Positions 54,696 to 63,002 are shown, counted from the first letter of the stretch. The stretch is 64,000 bases of DNA from Candidatus Bathyarchaeota archaeon (GCA_005888635.1 VBAW01000018.1:30526-94525); one strand, 5' to 3'. Notes: a model not told the origin generated them from the sequence alone. A program made the numbers and translations.

Positions 54696-54945
54696 GCATG
54701 AAAGCCCATGATCTGAAGCTCCTATTTTTTTGACTAGGCGAATGAACCCCTGAAATCACCATGAGATTCCGGAGGCCAATCTATTGATCCTCGCCACAGC
54801 AAACTACGGTTGCCAGCTGGTCCAAATGATACAGAAAGCAAGACCAATGCTAGAATCATCAGCCGTTAACCCGGTCAAACAAGTCCAAATAGAAACCTGA
54901 TTCCATCTGCATGTTCATTAGTAACGATGCGACGACGATCCCGAA

Positions 54946-55590
54946 TTGGCGAAGATACACACGATGGTGGTTGGTCGTTTACAAACCAACTGCTACATTC
55001 TACAGTCCCATGCCACCGCGATAATCATCGACCCGGGCGATGAACCCGAGAGAATCGTCCGCTTCCTCAACGACATGAAGGTCAAGCCCAGCCACATCAT
55101 AGCCACCCACACTCACTTCGACCACGTACTCGGCGTCGATTCGTTACGCACCAAGCTGAGCATTCCGTTTCTCATCCACCGTGACGATCTGGCTATGCTT
55201 GAGTCCATGCAGAGTCGCGTCCGCCAGTTCATGGGATTCGAGGTTCCACCACCGCCCAAGGTTGATGCGTACCTCAAGGACGGAGACTCTCTAGGAATGG
55301 GAGACGAGACGATTCACGTTCTCCACACTCCAGGCCATTCCCCCGGCAGCATCAGCCTCACCGGCGACGGTTACGTCTTTACTGGTGATGCCCTGTTCAA
55401 CCAGTCCATCGGCAGAACCGATCTTCCAGGAGGAGACCTCAAGACCCTCATGCATTCGATCAGAGAGAGGCTCTTCAAGCTGGACGACGCCACTACTGTC
55501 TATCCGGGCCACGGACCTGAGACTACGATTGGTGATGAGAAGCTGGCGAATCCGTTTGTAGGAAAGGCTGCAAGGTTGCATACTGGGTAA
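54946..55590 (+). CDS. Metallo-beta-lactamase-fold hydrolase (glyoxalase II-like)
   Basis: 214 residues, TTG start. Metal-binding motif 'IIATHTHFDHVLGVD' (HxHxDH at 55-60), 'HTPGHSPGSISL', 'FTGDALFNQSIGRTDLPGG' and a final 'VYPGHGPETTIG' His. This is the layout of hydroxyacylglutathione hydrolase-like enzymes. Archaea mostly lack glutathione, so the true substrate is probably another thioester or persulfide. Followed by a PPOX gene after 20 bases. Confidence 0.88.
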   Translation: MAKIHTMVVGRLQTNCYILQSHATAIIIDPGDEPERIVRFLNDMKVKPSHIIATHTHFDHVLGVDSLRTKLSIPFLIHRDDLAMLESMQSRVRQFMGFEVPPPPKVDAYLKDGDSLGMGDETIHVLHTPGHSPGSISLTGDGYVFTGDALFNQSIGRTDLPGGDLKTLMHSIRERLFKLDDATTVYPGHGPETTIGDEKLANPFVGKAARLHTG

Positions 55591-55610
55591 TCACCTTATC
55601 TGTCCCGACG

Positions 55611-56081
55611 GTGTTTCTCGAAACCGAAGCATCATTGTCCAGCCTAGACTCGATTATCAAGAACTCTCTAAGCAAAGCCAGCACGCACACCAGAGGAGTG
55701 TACAGTCAGAATCCCCTTACAGCGAGCGAGGTGATCGAGATGGCGAACAGTCGGGTCCTAACTCTTGCAGCTACCGTGAGACCGGACGGCCGACCTCACC
55801 TCTCCCCTACGGACTTTGTGGCTGTTGACGGAGTCTTCTATCTCGGAGTAGACGAAGCGACAGCCCGCTATCGTAACCTCAAACAGAATCCTGCAGTAAC
55901 CGTAATGTTGGCCGATGACCGAAAGCGCCAATCCATACTCGAAGGAAACGCCAAATTTCTCGACATGAATTCCGGAACCGCCACGCGGGTCTTGGAGGCT
56001 GAAAAGAAGAAATACGGCTGGGTCACAGACGCACTGGCAGAGTTCCAACTAGTCAAAGTGTTTACGTGGAAGGCAAAATAG
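55611..56081 (+). CDS. Split-barrel PPOX-class flavin/F420-binding protein
   Basis: 156 residues. 'SRVLTLAATVRPDGRPHLSP' and 'GVFYLGVDEATARYRNLKQN' are the two typical strand-turn units of PPOX split-barrel proteins. An N-terminal extension of about 45 residues precedes the barrel. Close spacing to the metallo-hydrolase gene suggests shared expression. Cofactor (F420, FMN or heme) and substrate cannot be told from sequence. Confidence 0.75.
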   Translation: MFLETEASLSSLDSIIKNSLSKASTHTRGVYSQNPLTASEVIEMANSRVLTLAATVRPDGRPHLSPTDFVAVDGVFYLGVDEATARYRNLKQNPAVTVMLADDRKRQSILEGNAKFLDMNSGTATRVLEAEKKKYGWVTDALAEFQLVKVFTWKAK

Positions 56082-56120
56082 CCCAAAAAAATATCTGGAG
56101 CGGGAAATCGTTCAGAATCA

Positions 56121-56286
56121 GCCCCCGGATCCGGAATCGGGGCATGCGATTTGAGCTTGCGACTTTTTCGCGTTGACCTCTACGCTTAATCCGCGATCTC
56201 GAAAACGTCGGATCTGTGCATTCTGGGCCCTGAAGTGTGAGACTCGCTGAGAACAGCTTCAACTGGCTGGACCCCTCGTCAGAAAA
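56121..56286 (+). repeat. Structured repeat unit, copy A
   Basis: 166 bases. It opens with a hairpin (CCCCG...CGGGG around GATCCGGAAT), then a second stem GCGA/TTGC, then GACTTTTTC, CTACGCTTAATC, GAGACTCGC and CTTCAACTGGCTGGACC. Copy B has the same blocks in the same order with similar spacing. Confidence 0.55.
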
Positions 56287-56424
56287 TGTCAAAAGCAGTT
56301 GCTCCCCGCGACACAAAACCCGACTCTGCGAGGGAATTAACAAACAGTAATCCATTCCTCACCCGATCTTCGAAACCAAAAAAATCGCAGAATGTTCTTC
56401 ATCAAACCCGACAGGCGCATAACA

Positions 56425-56592
56425 AGCCCGGATCAGAAATCGGGATAAGCGATTCTAGATCGCGAGTTTTTCATGAAGAACCATACGCTTGATCTCCACT
56501 CTGGAAAAACAGTTGACCAGCCTATTCTAAGCCGTGAATCGGAAGACTCGCCTAGATCAGTTTTCAACCGGCGGGACCACCCTCCGAAAAAG
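56425..56592 (+). repeat. Structured repeat unit, copy B
   Basis: 168 bases, 304 bases downstream of copy A. Matching blocks are the CCCG/CGGG hairpin, the stem GCGAT-TCTAG-ATCGC, then GAGTTTTTC, ATACGCTTGATC, GAAGACTCGCC and TTTTCAACCGGCGGGACC. Where A has GCGA/TTGC with one wobble pair, B has GCGAT/ATCGC, so pairing is kept despite base changes. Confidence 0.55.
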
Positions 56593-56720
56593 GGAGGAGA
56601 CAATATTTTCTTGTGACGCGAGACAGCTGTTCTTGCCAGTCATCAGCCGGCGCCTTAGGCGGTCTCGACCCATCGTGTCAGCGTGAGGCGTTCAAATACC
56701 GGTAGAGCGATCATGATCTT

Positions 56721-57119
56721 ATGGTCATGAACAAGACGGATGAGGAGTGGAAGAAGCAGCTGGACCCTCAACAGTACAGAGTCTTGCGGAAGAAAGCGAC
56801 TGAGCCGGCCTTCACCGGAAAGTATCTTCACAACAAAGAGAAGGGAGTCTACGTCTGCGCAGCTTGCGGAGCCGAACTATTCTCGTCAGATACAAAATAC
56901 GATTCTGGGTCCGGCTGGCCCAGCTTCTGGACCGCGCTGGCCAAAGACAACATCGTGGAAGTTCCAGACCGAATGCTCGGAATGGAACGGGTCGAGATTC
57001 TATGCAAGAACTGCGGCAGTCATCTCGGCCACGTCTTCGACGATGGTCCTCAGCCTACTGGACTCCGATACTGTGTAAACTCGCTGTCTCTAGATTTCAA
57101 GAAGAAGGACGCAAAGTAG
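56721..57119 (+). CDS. msrB: Peptide-methionine (R)-S-oxide reductase
   Basis: 132 residues, or 130 from the second ATG at 56727. It reduces methionine-R-sulfoxide in proteins. Zinc Cys pairs are '[11 protein letters not shown]' and '[13 protein letters not shown]'; the catalytic Cys is in '[13 protein letters not shown]', and '[14 protein letters not shown]' is the substrate-binding stretch. Everything is standard. Expressed from its own promoter. Useful under oxygen stress. Confidence 0.96.
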   Translation: MVMNKTDEEWKKQLDPQQYRVLRKKATEPAFTGKYLHNKEKGVYVCAACGAELFSSDTKYDSGSGWPSFWTALAKDNIVEVPDRMLGMERVEILCKNCGSHLGHVFDDGPQPTGLRYCVNSLSLDFKKKDAK

Positions 57120-57183
57120 ACTAGAGCAGCTGGTCTCTCGCTCCCTAGAATCGGGGCGCACGCGTTTCCCTTCTAGGAACAGT

Positions 57184-57555
57184 CTACTGACTGGTTGAAG
57201 ACTCAGACTCGCCCGTCTTCTCGGAATGGCTATAATCGAAACCTATGTCGGATACTACCGAAGAGTTCTCAGTCAGCGTGCTAAAGAGAGAAGTGTCCGA
57301 GGGTAGCTGCCAAGATGGCAGAGTTGGCTCAGCGGTTGGCTGAGGCTTCGTCTCGTTCTGAGGTATGTTTGCGGCCGGAGGTTTAGCTTTTCGTCCGGTC
57401 TTGACGTAGAGGACAATGATCTTGTAGGATTCGCTGCAGTTCTTGCACCGGCCAACCTGCACCGTTCGTTTCAGCTTCAGAGTGTGATTCTTGCAGACTG
57501 GGCAGTCGACGAACCTGCTCCGTGAAATAGACTCATCTTGCTTGATCGTCTTCAT
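57184..57555 (-). CDS. Zinc-ribbon protein with disordered tail
   Basis: Unknown function, 123 residues. One zinc ribbon uses C18, C21, C37 and C40 ('DCPVCKNHTL' and 'GRCKNC'). The last ~70 residues are rich in Pro, Thr and Ser and are probably disordered. A basic 'TGRKAKPP' follows the ribbon. Convergent with msrB, 64 bases apart. Confidence 0.6.
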   Translation of the reverse strand: MKTIKQDESISRSRFVDCPVCKNHTLKLKRTVQVGRCKNCSESYKIIVLYVKTGRKAKPPAANIPQNETKPQPTAEPTLPSWQLPSDTSLFSTLTENSSVVSDIGFDYSHSEKTGESESSTSQ

Positions 57556-57778
57556 CTTTCGTTGATGTGCCGAACAGTGTCAGTGAACATAGTCGTTCTG
57601 TAACCGTTCTACCGGCAACCTAGACCTAGGAGGAATGCTCTAACTCAATCAGTCGGAGTCTTCTGCCGATCGGAATGATGTTAATCCAATCGAGCCCACA
57701 TGTCGTTCAGGCTGAACCCGGCCGAGTAGCCGAGAAAGATGGTCTCGTTACGATTTTTGTGACTGTTGGGTTTTGACA

Positions 57779-57809
57779 CCCTTAATAGGGAGTCAGGCGA
57801 GAATTCGCC
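57779..57809 (+). promoter_or_regulatory. Promoter and inverted repeat of the information-processing operon
   Basis: CCCTTAATAGGG (57779-57790) is a TATA-like box. GGCGA-GAAT-TCGCC (57796-57809) is an inverted repeat between the box and the expected transcription start (about 57811), an operator position. The first gene begins at TTG 57834. Confidence 0.45.
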
Positions 57810-57833
57810 TTTGACGATAAAAAGGGTCGAAGT

Positions 57834-58373
57834 TTGAGTTCGACGACTAATCCATATTTTGAGCGTGCCAAATCCCAGACGAGTCTACAGGAAAAGATCG
57901 AACTGGCGATACCGGGATTTCACGGGTACAAGGAGAAGGAGCTGAGGCGAGAGTCCGACAAGCTAATCAGGAACCAGATCTACCAGAAACTATCCGACGC
58001 CGAGTCCCAGGCCAAAGACACCTACCGGTCCTTGGTTAATCAAGGAGCAAACGACTCTTGGGACGACACTGACCATCTCCTCGCCCGCCTCGACAGAGTC
58101 ATGGAACGTATCAACCATTCAGAGTACGGCTACGCCGGCTTCTTCGACGTAACCAAAGTCAAAGAACCCGACCTCGATCGGATGATGAGCTATGATATGC
58201 AGCTCATACAGATGGCAGACAACGTCGCGACCTCCATACAAGCACTCAAGGACTCAGTCGACAACAACAGGCTCCCAGAAGCCAAAGGCAAGGTCGGTGA
58301 CGCCATGAAGGCAGTTGACGCCTTAGAGAATGCGTATAATGGACGGAAACAGATCATAGTAGGAGTACAGTAA
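57834..58373 (+). CDS. Helical, coiled-coil-like protein next to an SPFH gene
   Basis: Unknown function, 179 residues, TTG start, entirely helical and charged ('YKEKELRRESDKLIRNQIYQ', 'AESQAKDTYRSLVNQ'). No membrane helix. It is 3 bases upstream of the SPFH gene and so probably works with it. Gene pairs of a helical protein and an SPFH protein occur in envelope-stress systems; whether this pair is one is inference. Confidence 0.65.
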   Translation: MSSTTNPYFERAKSQTSLQEKIELAIPGFHGYKEKELRRESDKLIRNQIYQKLSDAESQAKDTYRSLVNQGANDSWDDTDHLLARLDRVMERINHSEYGYAGFFDVTKVKEPDLDRMMSYDMQLIQMADNVATSIQALKDSVDNNRLPEAKGKVGDAMKAVDALENAYNGRKQIIVGVQ

Positions 58374-58376
58374 AAG

Positions 58377-59354
58377 ATGCCACAGGTAATAGAATGGACT
58401 AACGCCGGTCCCGACGATGTCGTCTGGCGATACCCCGTTGAACAGATCATCACCGGCGCCCAACTAGTAGTCCACGAATTCGAAACGGCCGTCTTCCTCC
58501 GTGACGGAAAGGCCTACGACGTCTTCCCGCCCGGACGACACACCCTAACCACACTCAACCTACCACTAATCTCGAAAGCCTATGGGATATTCTTCGGGGG
58601 AAAGAACCCGTTCACAGCCATAGTCATCTACGTCTCGACCAAACAGTTCGCCGGCAAGTGGGGAGCGAAAGCTCAGACAACTGAGCTGGCACCGCTAATG
58701 GTCCATGGGACAGCTTGGTTCAGAATCAAGGATCCAAACCTCTTCGTCAACGAAGTCGTAGGAGGTCAGGGCGCATACAACACTGGCCAGGTTGACGATT
58801 TCATCAGAGGCTTCATCAACGAGCGAGTTATCGACGTAATGTCAAAGTACGATCTGACCACCGCTTTCACACAATTGGACAAGGCGTCAACCGATGTCAA
58901 GGTCAACATCAACGACGCCTTGAACCGGCTTGGAACAGATCTTGTAGACTTCAAATTCGAAGGAATCGACACATCGGACCAGTTCAGAGACCGTCTCTTC
59001 TGGATCAAACAACGAGCCGCTACCTCGGACGTACTTCGGATGGAGACAGCTAAGGACATTGGCGCGAGCCTAGGCGCCTCACAAGGAGGAGGTGCAGGCC
59101 TCGGTGCCGGAATGGTTCTCATTCCCCAAGTAATGGGTGCGCAAATGCAACAGCCCATGATGCAACCGCAACCACAGGTCGCTTTCGTCGCGTGTCCGAA
59201 GTGCGGCAACCAGGTCCAACAGGGAGCAAGATTCTGCCCGAACTGCGGTAACACAATGACACCGCCCCAAGCAGCAACCACCCCATGCCCCAACTGCGGA
59301 AAACCAGTAACAGTGGGCGCCAAGTTCTGTCCCGAGTGTGGACAGAAAATATGA
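58377..59354 (+). CDS. SPFH/band-7 protein with two C-terminal zinc ribbons
   Basis: 325 residues. The SPFH region is about 10-220 (including 'GAQLVVHEFETAVFLRDGKA', 'TAWFRIKDPNLFVNEVVGGQ' and 'LNRLGTDLVDFKFEGID'). A Gly/Met/Gln-rich linker leads to two zinc ribbons, 'ACPKCGNQ' with 'ARFCPNCG' and 'PCPNCGK' with 'AKFCPECG'. This is the layout of YdjI-like proteins, membrane-stress scaffolds in bacteria. There is no N-terminal membrane helix, so attachment would be via its partner or lipid. Its stop overlaps the csl4 start by 4 bases. Confidence 0.85.
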   Translation: MPQVIEWTNAGPDDVVWRYPVEQIITGAQLVVHEFETAVFLRDGKAYDVFPPGRHTLTTLNLPLISKAYGIFFGGKNPFTAIVIYVSTKQFAGKWGAKAQTTELAPLMVHGTAWFRIKDPNLFVNEVVGGQGAYNTGQVDDFIRGFINERVIDVMSKYDLTTAFTQLDKASTDVKVNINDALNRLGTDLVDFKFEGIDTSDQFRDRLFWIKQRAATSDVLRMETAKDIGASLGASQGGGAGLGAGMVLIPQVMGAQMQQPMMQPQPQVAFVACPKCGNQVQQGARFCPNCGNTMTPPQAATTPCPNCGKPVTVGAKFCPECGQKI

Positions 59355-59929
59355 TCAACAAACTCGATGGCACCTTCGTGGTCCCTGGCGAGAAACTAGG
59401 CGTAGTAGAAGAGTTCGACCCCGGACGAGGAACAGTGGAGGTAGGCGGCATAGTCTACTCATCACAGACCGGCGTCGCCTCCATAGATCCCAAGAGACAC
59501 ATTGTCAGTGTAAAAACTGCGACAGGTCTTGTCGTCGTCCCGGAAGAAGGTTCCACGGTTGTCGGAATAGTTGAGAAGGTTCAGGAGAAGATGGCCATCA
59601 TCAACATGATCGTCGTCGATGGGAAGAAGATGGCGCTCCCCTTCACCGGGATGCTCCATGTCTCCAACTCCAGCCCACGTTTCGAAAGATCGATGTGGGA
59701 TGTTGTCAAACCCAACGACATCATCAGAGCTAAGGTCATAGACACTAGCCAGAGGATCGCAAAACTTACCACTGTCGGACGAGACCTGGGGGTCACCAAG
59801 GCCTACTGCTCAAAATGCGGAAACGAACTGGTTCTCTCAGGCCACATACTCCGCTGCAGCGTCTGCAGAAACGTTGAAAGACGGCGGTTGGCAGAGGATT
59901 TCCATTCAGAAGCGAGTGCTACAAATTGA
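59351..59929 (+). CDS. Exosome RNA-binding subunit Csl4
   Basis: 192 residues. N-terminal beta domain ('DGTFVVPGEKLGVVEEFDPG'), S1-like domain (about 65-140) and a zinc ribbon at the C-terminus ('AYCSKCGNELVLSG' then 'RCSVCRNVE'). It caps the Rrp41-Rrp42 ring and helps bring substrates, with DnaG in archaea. I take the ATG at 59351, which overlaps the SPFH stop (ATGA); an upstream reading is a shadow. Neighbour rpo11 overlaps by 4 bases. Confidence 0.93.
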   Translation: MINKLDGTFVVPGEKLGVVEEFDPGRGTVEVGGIVYSSQTGVASIDPKRHIVSVKTATGLVVVPEEGSTVVGIVEKVQEKMAIINMIVVDGKKMALPFTGMLHVSNSSPRFERSMWDVVKPNDIIRAKVIDTSQRIAKLTTVGRDLGVTKAYCSKCGNELVLSGHILRCSVCRNVERRRLAEDFHSEASATN

Positions 59930-60213
59930 AAGTAAACGTTCTGAAAAGGACAAAGGGGCTGTTGAAGGTAGAGGTCGAAGGAGAAGGGCACACTTTTGGA
60001 AATCTCATGCAAGAGACACTCCTCGAGGACAAGACAGTCGACTGGGCCGGCTACGACCAACCCCATCCACTCTTCAGACAATCAATCATCACAGTAAGAG
60101 TAAAAGGCGAAGCCCAGCCTGAGAAAGCTCTCGAACGAGCTTCAAAGAAGATTCGCGCCGACACGGAAGAATTCGTCGAGAAATTCAGCTCAGCAGTCAA
60201 GAACGAGAACTAG
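59926..60213 (+). CDS. rpoL: DNA-directed RNA polymerase subunit Rpo11 (RpoL)
   Basis: 95 residues, the normal size. 'GEGHTFGNLMQETLLEDKTV' and 'HPLFRQSIITVRVKGEAQPE' are signature stretches of Rpo11/RPB11, which pairs with Rpo3 to start polymerase assembly. It starts with TTG overlapping the csl4 stop (TTGA). Csl4-Rpo11 linkage is common in archaea. Confidence 0.96.
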   Translation: MKVNVLKRTKGLLKVEVEGEGHTFGNLMQETLLEDKTVDWAGYDQPHPLFRQSIITVRVKGEAQPEKALERASKKIRADTEEFVEKFSSAVKNEN

Positions 60214-60229
60214 AAAGGAGCAGGCCAAC

Positions 60230-60910
60230 CTGGCCACCGGGCTCCTCTTCGACTTCGACGGCACACTATACGGCGACTGGAGGCTCTGGATCTCAATCAT
60301 AGACGGAACCCTCTCCGATTTCAAGATCACAATCACACCCCACGATGCACTAGAAATGGCGCGAAGAATGATCGAGAACGGAGGAAACGCAAGAAGCACC
60401 ATAAGGATCAGTAGCATCGCAGCGGCCCTGGCCAAAGACCGGGGAATCAACCTTCCAGAGGAGGAGGTTAGAACAAGATTCTTCGAAAGACTCGACGCTC
60501 GAATGGACCAGACGGGACCGGACGAGAAACTCGTCAAATTACTAAAAGAGTTCACCAACCGCGGCTGTCGAATGGGAATAGTCACCTTTGTGCGAAAGCC
60601 CCGGATTCTTAGACGACTCGACGTTTGGAAGCTTAAGGAATATTTTCCATCGGTGATAACACCAGATGACGTACTGGAATTCAAACCATCACCCCGACCG
60701 TTCCTCAAGGCAATGAAGGAGCTACACGTCCAACCGGACGAATGCTTCGTTGTAGGAGACGAGCCAGTGGACATGATGGGCGGAAGAGAAGCCGGAGCCA
60801 AGACGATAGGGCTCCCTCAAGGATTTTTCACCGGACAAGAGCTGGAAAAGGCAGGAGCCGATCGAATACTTAGCTCGCTAGAACTTCTACCGACCATGGT
60901 CTACAAATAG
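60230..60910 (+). CDS. HAD-superfamily phosphatase
   Basis: 226 residues. Motif I 'LLFDFDGTLYGDW' (nucleophile Asp), motif II 'VTFVRKP', a Lys in 'VLEFKPSPRPFLKAM' and motif IV 'CFVVGDEPVDMMGG' fit a HAD phosphatase with a helical cap (about 25-95), similar to phosphoglycolate phosphatases. The frame contains no ATG, GTG or TTG early enough to include motif I. CTG at 60230, nine bases after AAAGGAG, is the natural start. An ATG at 60356 would remove the catalytic Asp. Substrate unknown. Confidence 0.82.
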   Translation: MATGLLFDFDGTLYGDWRLWISIIDGTLSDFKITITPHDALEMARRMIENGGNARSTIRISSIAAALAKDRGINLPEEEVRTRFFERLDARMDQTGPDEKLVKLLKEFTNRGCRMGIVTFVRKPRILRRLDVWKLKEYFPSVITPDDVLEFKPSPRPFLKAMKELHVQPDECFVVGDEPVDMMGGREAGAKTIGLPQGFFTGQELEKAGADRILSSLELLPTMVYK

Positions 60911-60947
60911 CCCACTCTCTTCGCATCCCTATGGCAAGGGATCTGTA

Positions 60948-61325
60948 CTGGAGGTCGATCCACAGAATGACGAGAGCCTCGCAAGAATTCTAACGAGCAA
61001 AGAACTCGCTCAATTCGGCGACGCTTTGTTGAACTTTGCATATTCTCTTGCTCTAACAGAAACGATTGGCAAACCAAGAGGAAGGAGAGTTCCAGACAAG
61101 GTCCTGGCAGAAGCCGCAGTCAAAGCTGGACTCAGAAAGCATTTGCCCACGCGTGTCGGCCGCGGGGAGGTAGCAAACGGGCTTGAGGCCTTGATAGGTC
61201 ATTCATGGTTAAAGAAGCAATTGACCCTTGACGAGATATTGGCTTGCCTGAAATTCGAAAGCCTCACACCAGCCAATAACTTCGCTAGACTCGGCGAGTT
61301 AGCGCTTTCGAGGCTACAGAAATGA
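60948..61325 (+). CDS. Small RNase III-like protein
   Basis: 125 residues if read from CTG 60948 (AAGGG seven bases upstream). A reading from TTG 61026 would cut off the first helices. 'ELAQFGDALLNFAYSLAL' resembles the GDxxL region of the RNase III helical domain. 'NGLEALIGHSWL' resembles its EALIGA motif, with Asp and Glu at the metal-binding positions. There is no double-strand RNA-binding domain, as in mini-III RNases. Archaea rarely carry RNase III, so an RNA-processing role is inferred. Stop overlaps the DUF99 start. Confidence 0.6.
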   Translation: MEVDPQNDESLARILTSKELAQFGDALLNFAYSLALTETIGKPRGRRVPDKVLAEAAVKAGLRKHLPTRVGRGEVANGLEALIGHSWLKKQLTLDEILACLKFESLTPANNFARLGELALSRLQK

Positions 61326-61807
61326 GACGTCCCATCGGACAGGTAAAGAAGGAGATTCGTACACTCGGACTTGACACGTGTAATCCTCGCTCGGTCGTCG
61401 GTGTCATTGTACGCGGCGGGCTCTATCTGGACGGTGTGGTGTCTTTCCCGCACGCCCAGAACGAGCCTGCCAGGAATTGCGCCGAGAGAATTATTGAGTT
61501 AAGGTATTTTCCCGAGCTCCGAGCCATGATGCTACACGATCCAAAGGACCAACTGGATTCTAAATTGTTAGAGAGAGTAACCAAGCTACCAACAATAGCG
61601 ATCTCTAAAGGGAGACCTCGTCATGGTAGAAGCTACAGAGTCTTCCAAGGGAAGCTAGGTCGAATATGGGTCAAAACCTGGCTTGAATCGCCCGCTTTTG
61701 TGAAGATTTTTTCCGTTTCTTGGACAATTGAAAAGCTTCCAGAGCCCGTGAGGATTGCTCATTTGTTAGCCAAACAAGGAGTGCCAAGAGGCCCCCCCAT
61801 GAGATAA
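61322..61807 (+). CDS. DUF99-family (endonuclease V-like fold) protein
   Basis: 161 residues. 'VVGVIVRGGLYLDGVVSFPH' and 'ELRAMMLHDPKDQLDSKLLE' followed by 'TIAISKGRPRH' match the DUF99 family, which has a fold related to endonuclease V. It is shorter than typical DUF99 proteins (about 190), and the position usually holding an Asp of the catalytic DDG region reads 'LGLDTCN', so nuclease activity is uncertain. It overlaps the preceding gene by 4 bases. Confidence 0.75.
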   Translation: MRRPIGQVKKEIRTLGLDTCNPRSVVGVIVRGGLYLDGVVSFPHAQNEPARNCAERIIELRYFPELRAMMLHDPKDQLDSKLLERVTKLPTIAISKGRPRHGRSYRVFQGKLGRIWVKTWLESPAFVKIFSVSWTIEKLPEPVRIAHLLAKQGVPRGPPMR

Positions 61808-61851
61808 AGGATAAATTCGCGGGACAGCTTTCGTTTTGGGCTGACCAGTTT

Positions 61852-62175
61852 TTGCAGTTTTGTCCCAAATGCGGTACCACTCTTCTTCCCTCTAAGCAGG
61901 AGAAGAAAGTGTTCATGGCATGCGTAAAGTGTGGCTATACGAGTAGCCGAGGTGACAAAGTGATTAACCGGCTCTCCCACGAACGAGAGAACATAATCGT
62001 TCTAGGCAAGGAAGAGCAAAAGATCCGAACGCTTCCCAAAACGAAAGCTGATTGTCCAAAGTGCAGTAATCACGAAGCCTTTTATTGGCTCGTCCAGACG
62101 AGGGGTGCAGACGAATCGTCCACGCAGTTCTTCAGATGCACCAACTGCGGGGCAACCTGGCGGGAGAATAGCTAG
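61852..62175 (+). CDS. tfs: Transcription factor S (TFIIS-like cleavage factor)
   Basis: 107 residues. The N-terminal ribbon is 'QFCPKCGTTLLPSKQEK' and 'ACVKCGY'; the C-terminal ribbon is 'DCPKCSNHEAFYWLVQTRGA' followed by 'DESS' and 'RCTNCGATWR'. The Asp-Glu pair in 'RGADES' is what the factor inserts into RNA polymerase to stimulate RNA cleavage. TTG start, as the family begins with a residue before FCPKCG. Confidence 0.95.
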   Translation: MQFCPKCGTTLLPSKQEKKVFMACVKCGYTSSRGDKVINRLSHERENIIVLGKEEQKIRTLPKTKADCPKCSNHEAFYWLVQTRGADESSTQFFRCTNCGATWRENS

Positions 62176-62180
62176 ACCAA

Positions 62181-62996
62181 ATGTTGGAAAGCTCTTTAGC
62201 GGAAACAACCGGGAAAAAAGAAGCAACGGTAAAAGCCCCCTTGTTCAAAGCTACAATGAACGACGCCCGATTATTTCGGAACCTCATCGGCGCCATATCA
62301 AGCCTCATCGAAGAGGCTGACTTCAACGCAACTCCAGAAGGCATCAAGCTCCGCTCAATGGACCCCTCCCACATCGCCATGGTTGACTTTGAATGGCCCA
62401 AAGCCGCCTTCGATACCTACGAGTGCAATACCCCGACAAAACTTCGATTAAGCGTTTCGAACCTCCTCAAGCTCCTCAAGAGAACCCGAAGCGACGAGTC
62501 TGTGGAAATCGTCTATGACGATGCGAACAAGAAACTCAACATTACCCTAAAGGACAAGATTGTACGGAAGTTCATCACCCCTACCCTCGATCCGTCAACG
62601 GAAGAAGTGCCCACTCCGAAAGTACCGTTCAATGCCAGAGTAAAGATAACAGCCGTCAGCCTTCGAGACATTATCGACGACGCGCAATCCATAAGCGACA
62701 ATGTGAAGCTAGAAGTAAGTCCCGAGAAATTCATAGTAAGAGCAACCGGCGAGCTAAGCAGCGCCATAATCGAGATGGACAAAGGAAGCGATGCGATATT
62801 GGAGCTCGACGCTAAAGAAGCATGTAGAGCAACATACAACCTGAATTATCTTGGAGAAATCATAAGAGCAGGATCAGGCGCTTCAGAGGTTGCATCGCTC
62901 GAATTCTCCACTAACATGCCCATCAAGGTAGAGTTCGAAATGCCACAGCAAGGCAGGCTTCTTTACTATCTCGCCCCCAGAATAGAACAAGAATAA
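62181..62996 (+). CDS. pcn: DNA polymerase sliding clamp (PCNA)
   Basis: 271 residues, with a ~20-residue N-terminal extension before 'LFKATMNDARLFRNLIGAIS'. Family features: 'EGIKLRSMDPSHIAMVDFEW', the loop 'SNLLKLLKRTRSDESVEIVY' and 'FSTNMPIKVEF' near the end. It forms the ring that holds polymerases and other factors on DNA. Begins 5 bases after the TFS stop and ends 6 bases before priL. Confidence 0.97.
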   Translation: MLESSLAETTGKKEATVKAPLFKATMNDARLFRNLIGAISSLIEEADFNATPEGIKLRSMDPSHIAMVDFEWPKAAFDTYECNTPTKLRLSVSNLLKLLKRTRSDESVEIVYDDANKKLNITLKDKIVRKFITPTLDPSTEEVPTPKVPFNARVKITAVSLRDIIDDAQSISDNVKLEVSPEKFIVRATGELSSAIIEMDKGSDAILELDAKEACRATYNLNYLGEIIRAGSGASEVASLEFSTNMPIKVEFEMPQQGRLLYYLAPRIEQE

Positions 62997-63002
62997 GACC
63001 GC

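Larger units (their letters stand above)
56082..56720 (+). other. 639-base intergenic region with two diverged structured copies
   Basis: No protein-coding frame is convincing. It contains two related ~167-base units (listed separately), and a TATA-like TTCAAATACC near 56690 that serves msrB. Confidence 0.5.

Noticed and set aside
58766-59323. 185-residue minus-strand frame across the SPFH gene
   Set aside because: Anti-sense of zinc-ribbon and Gly/Gln-rich codons; composition is skewed and no domain is seen.
60190-60801. 203-residue minus-strand frame over rpoL and the HAD gene
   Set aside because: Shadow of the HAD phosphatase; low-complexity Ser/Arg composition and no motif.
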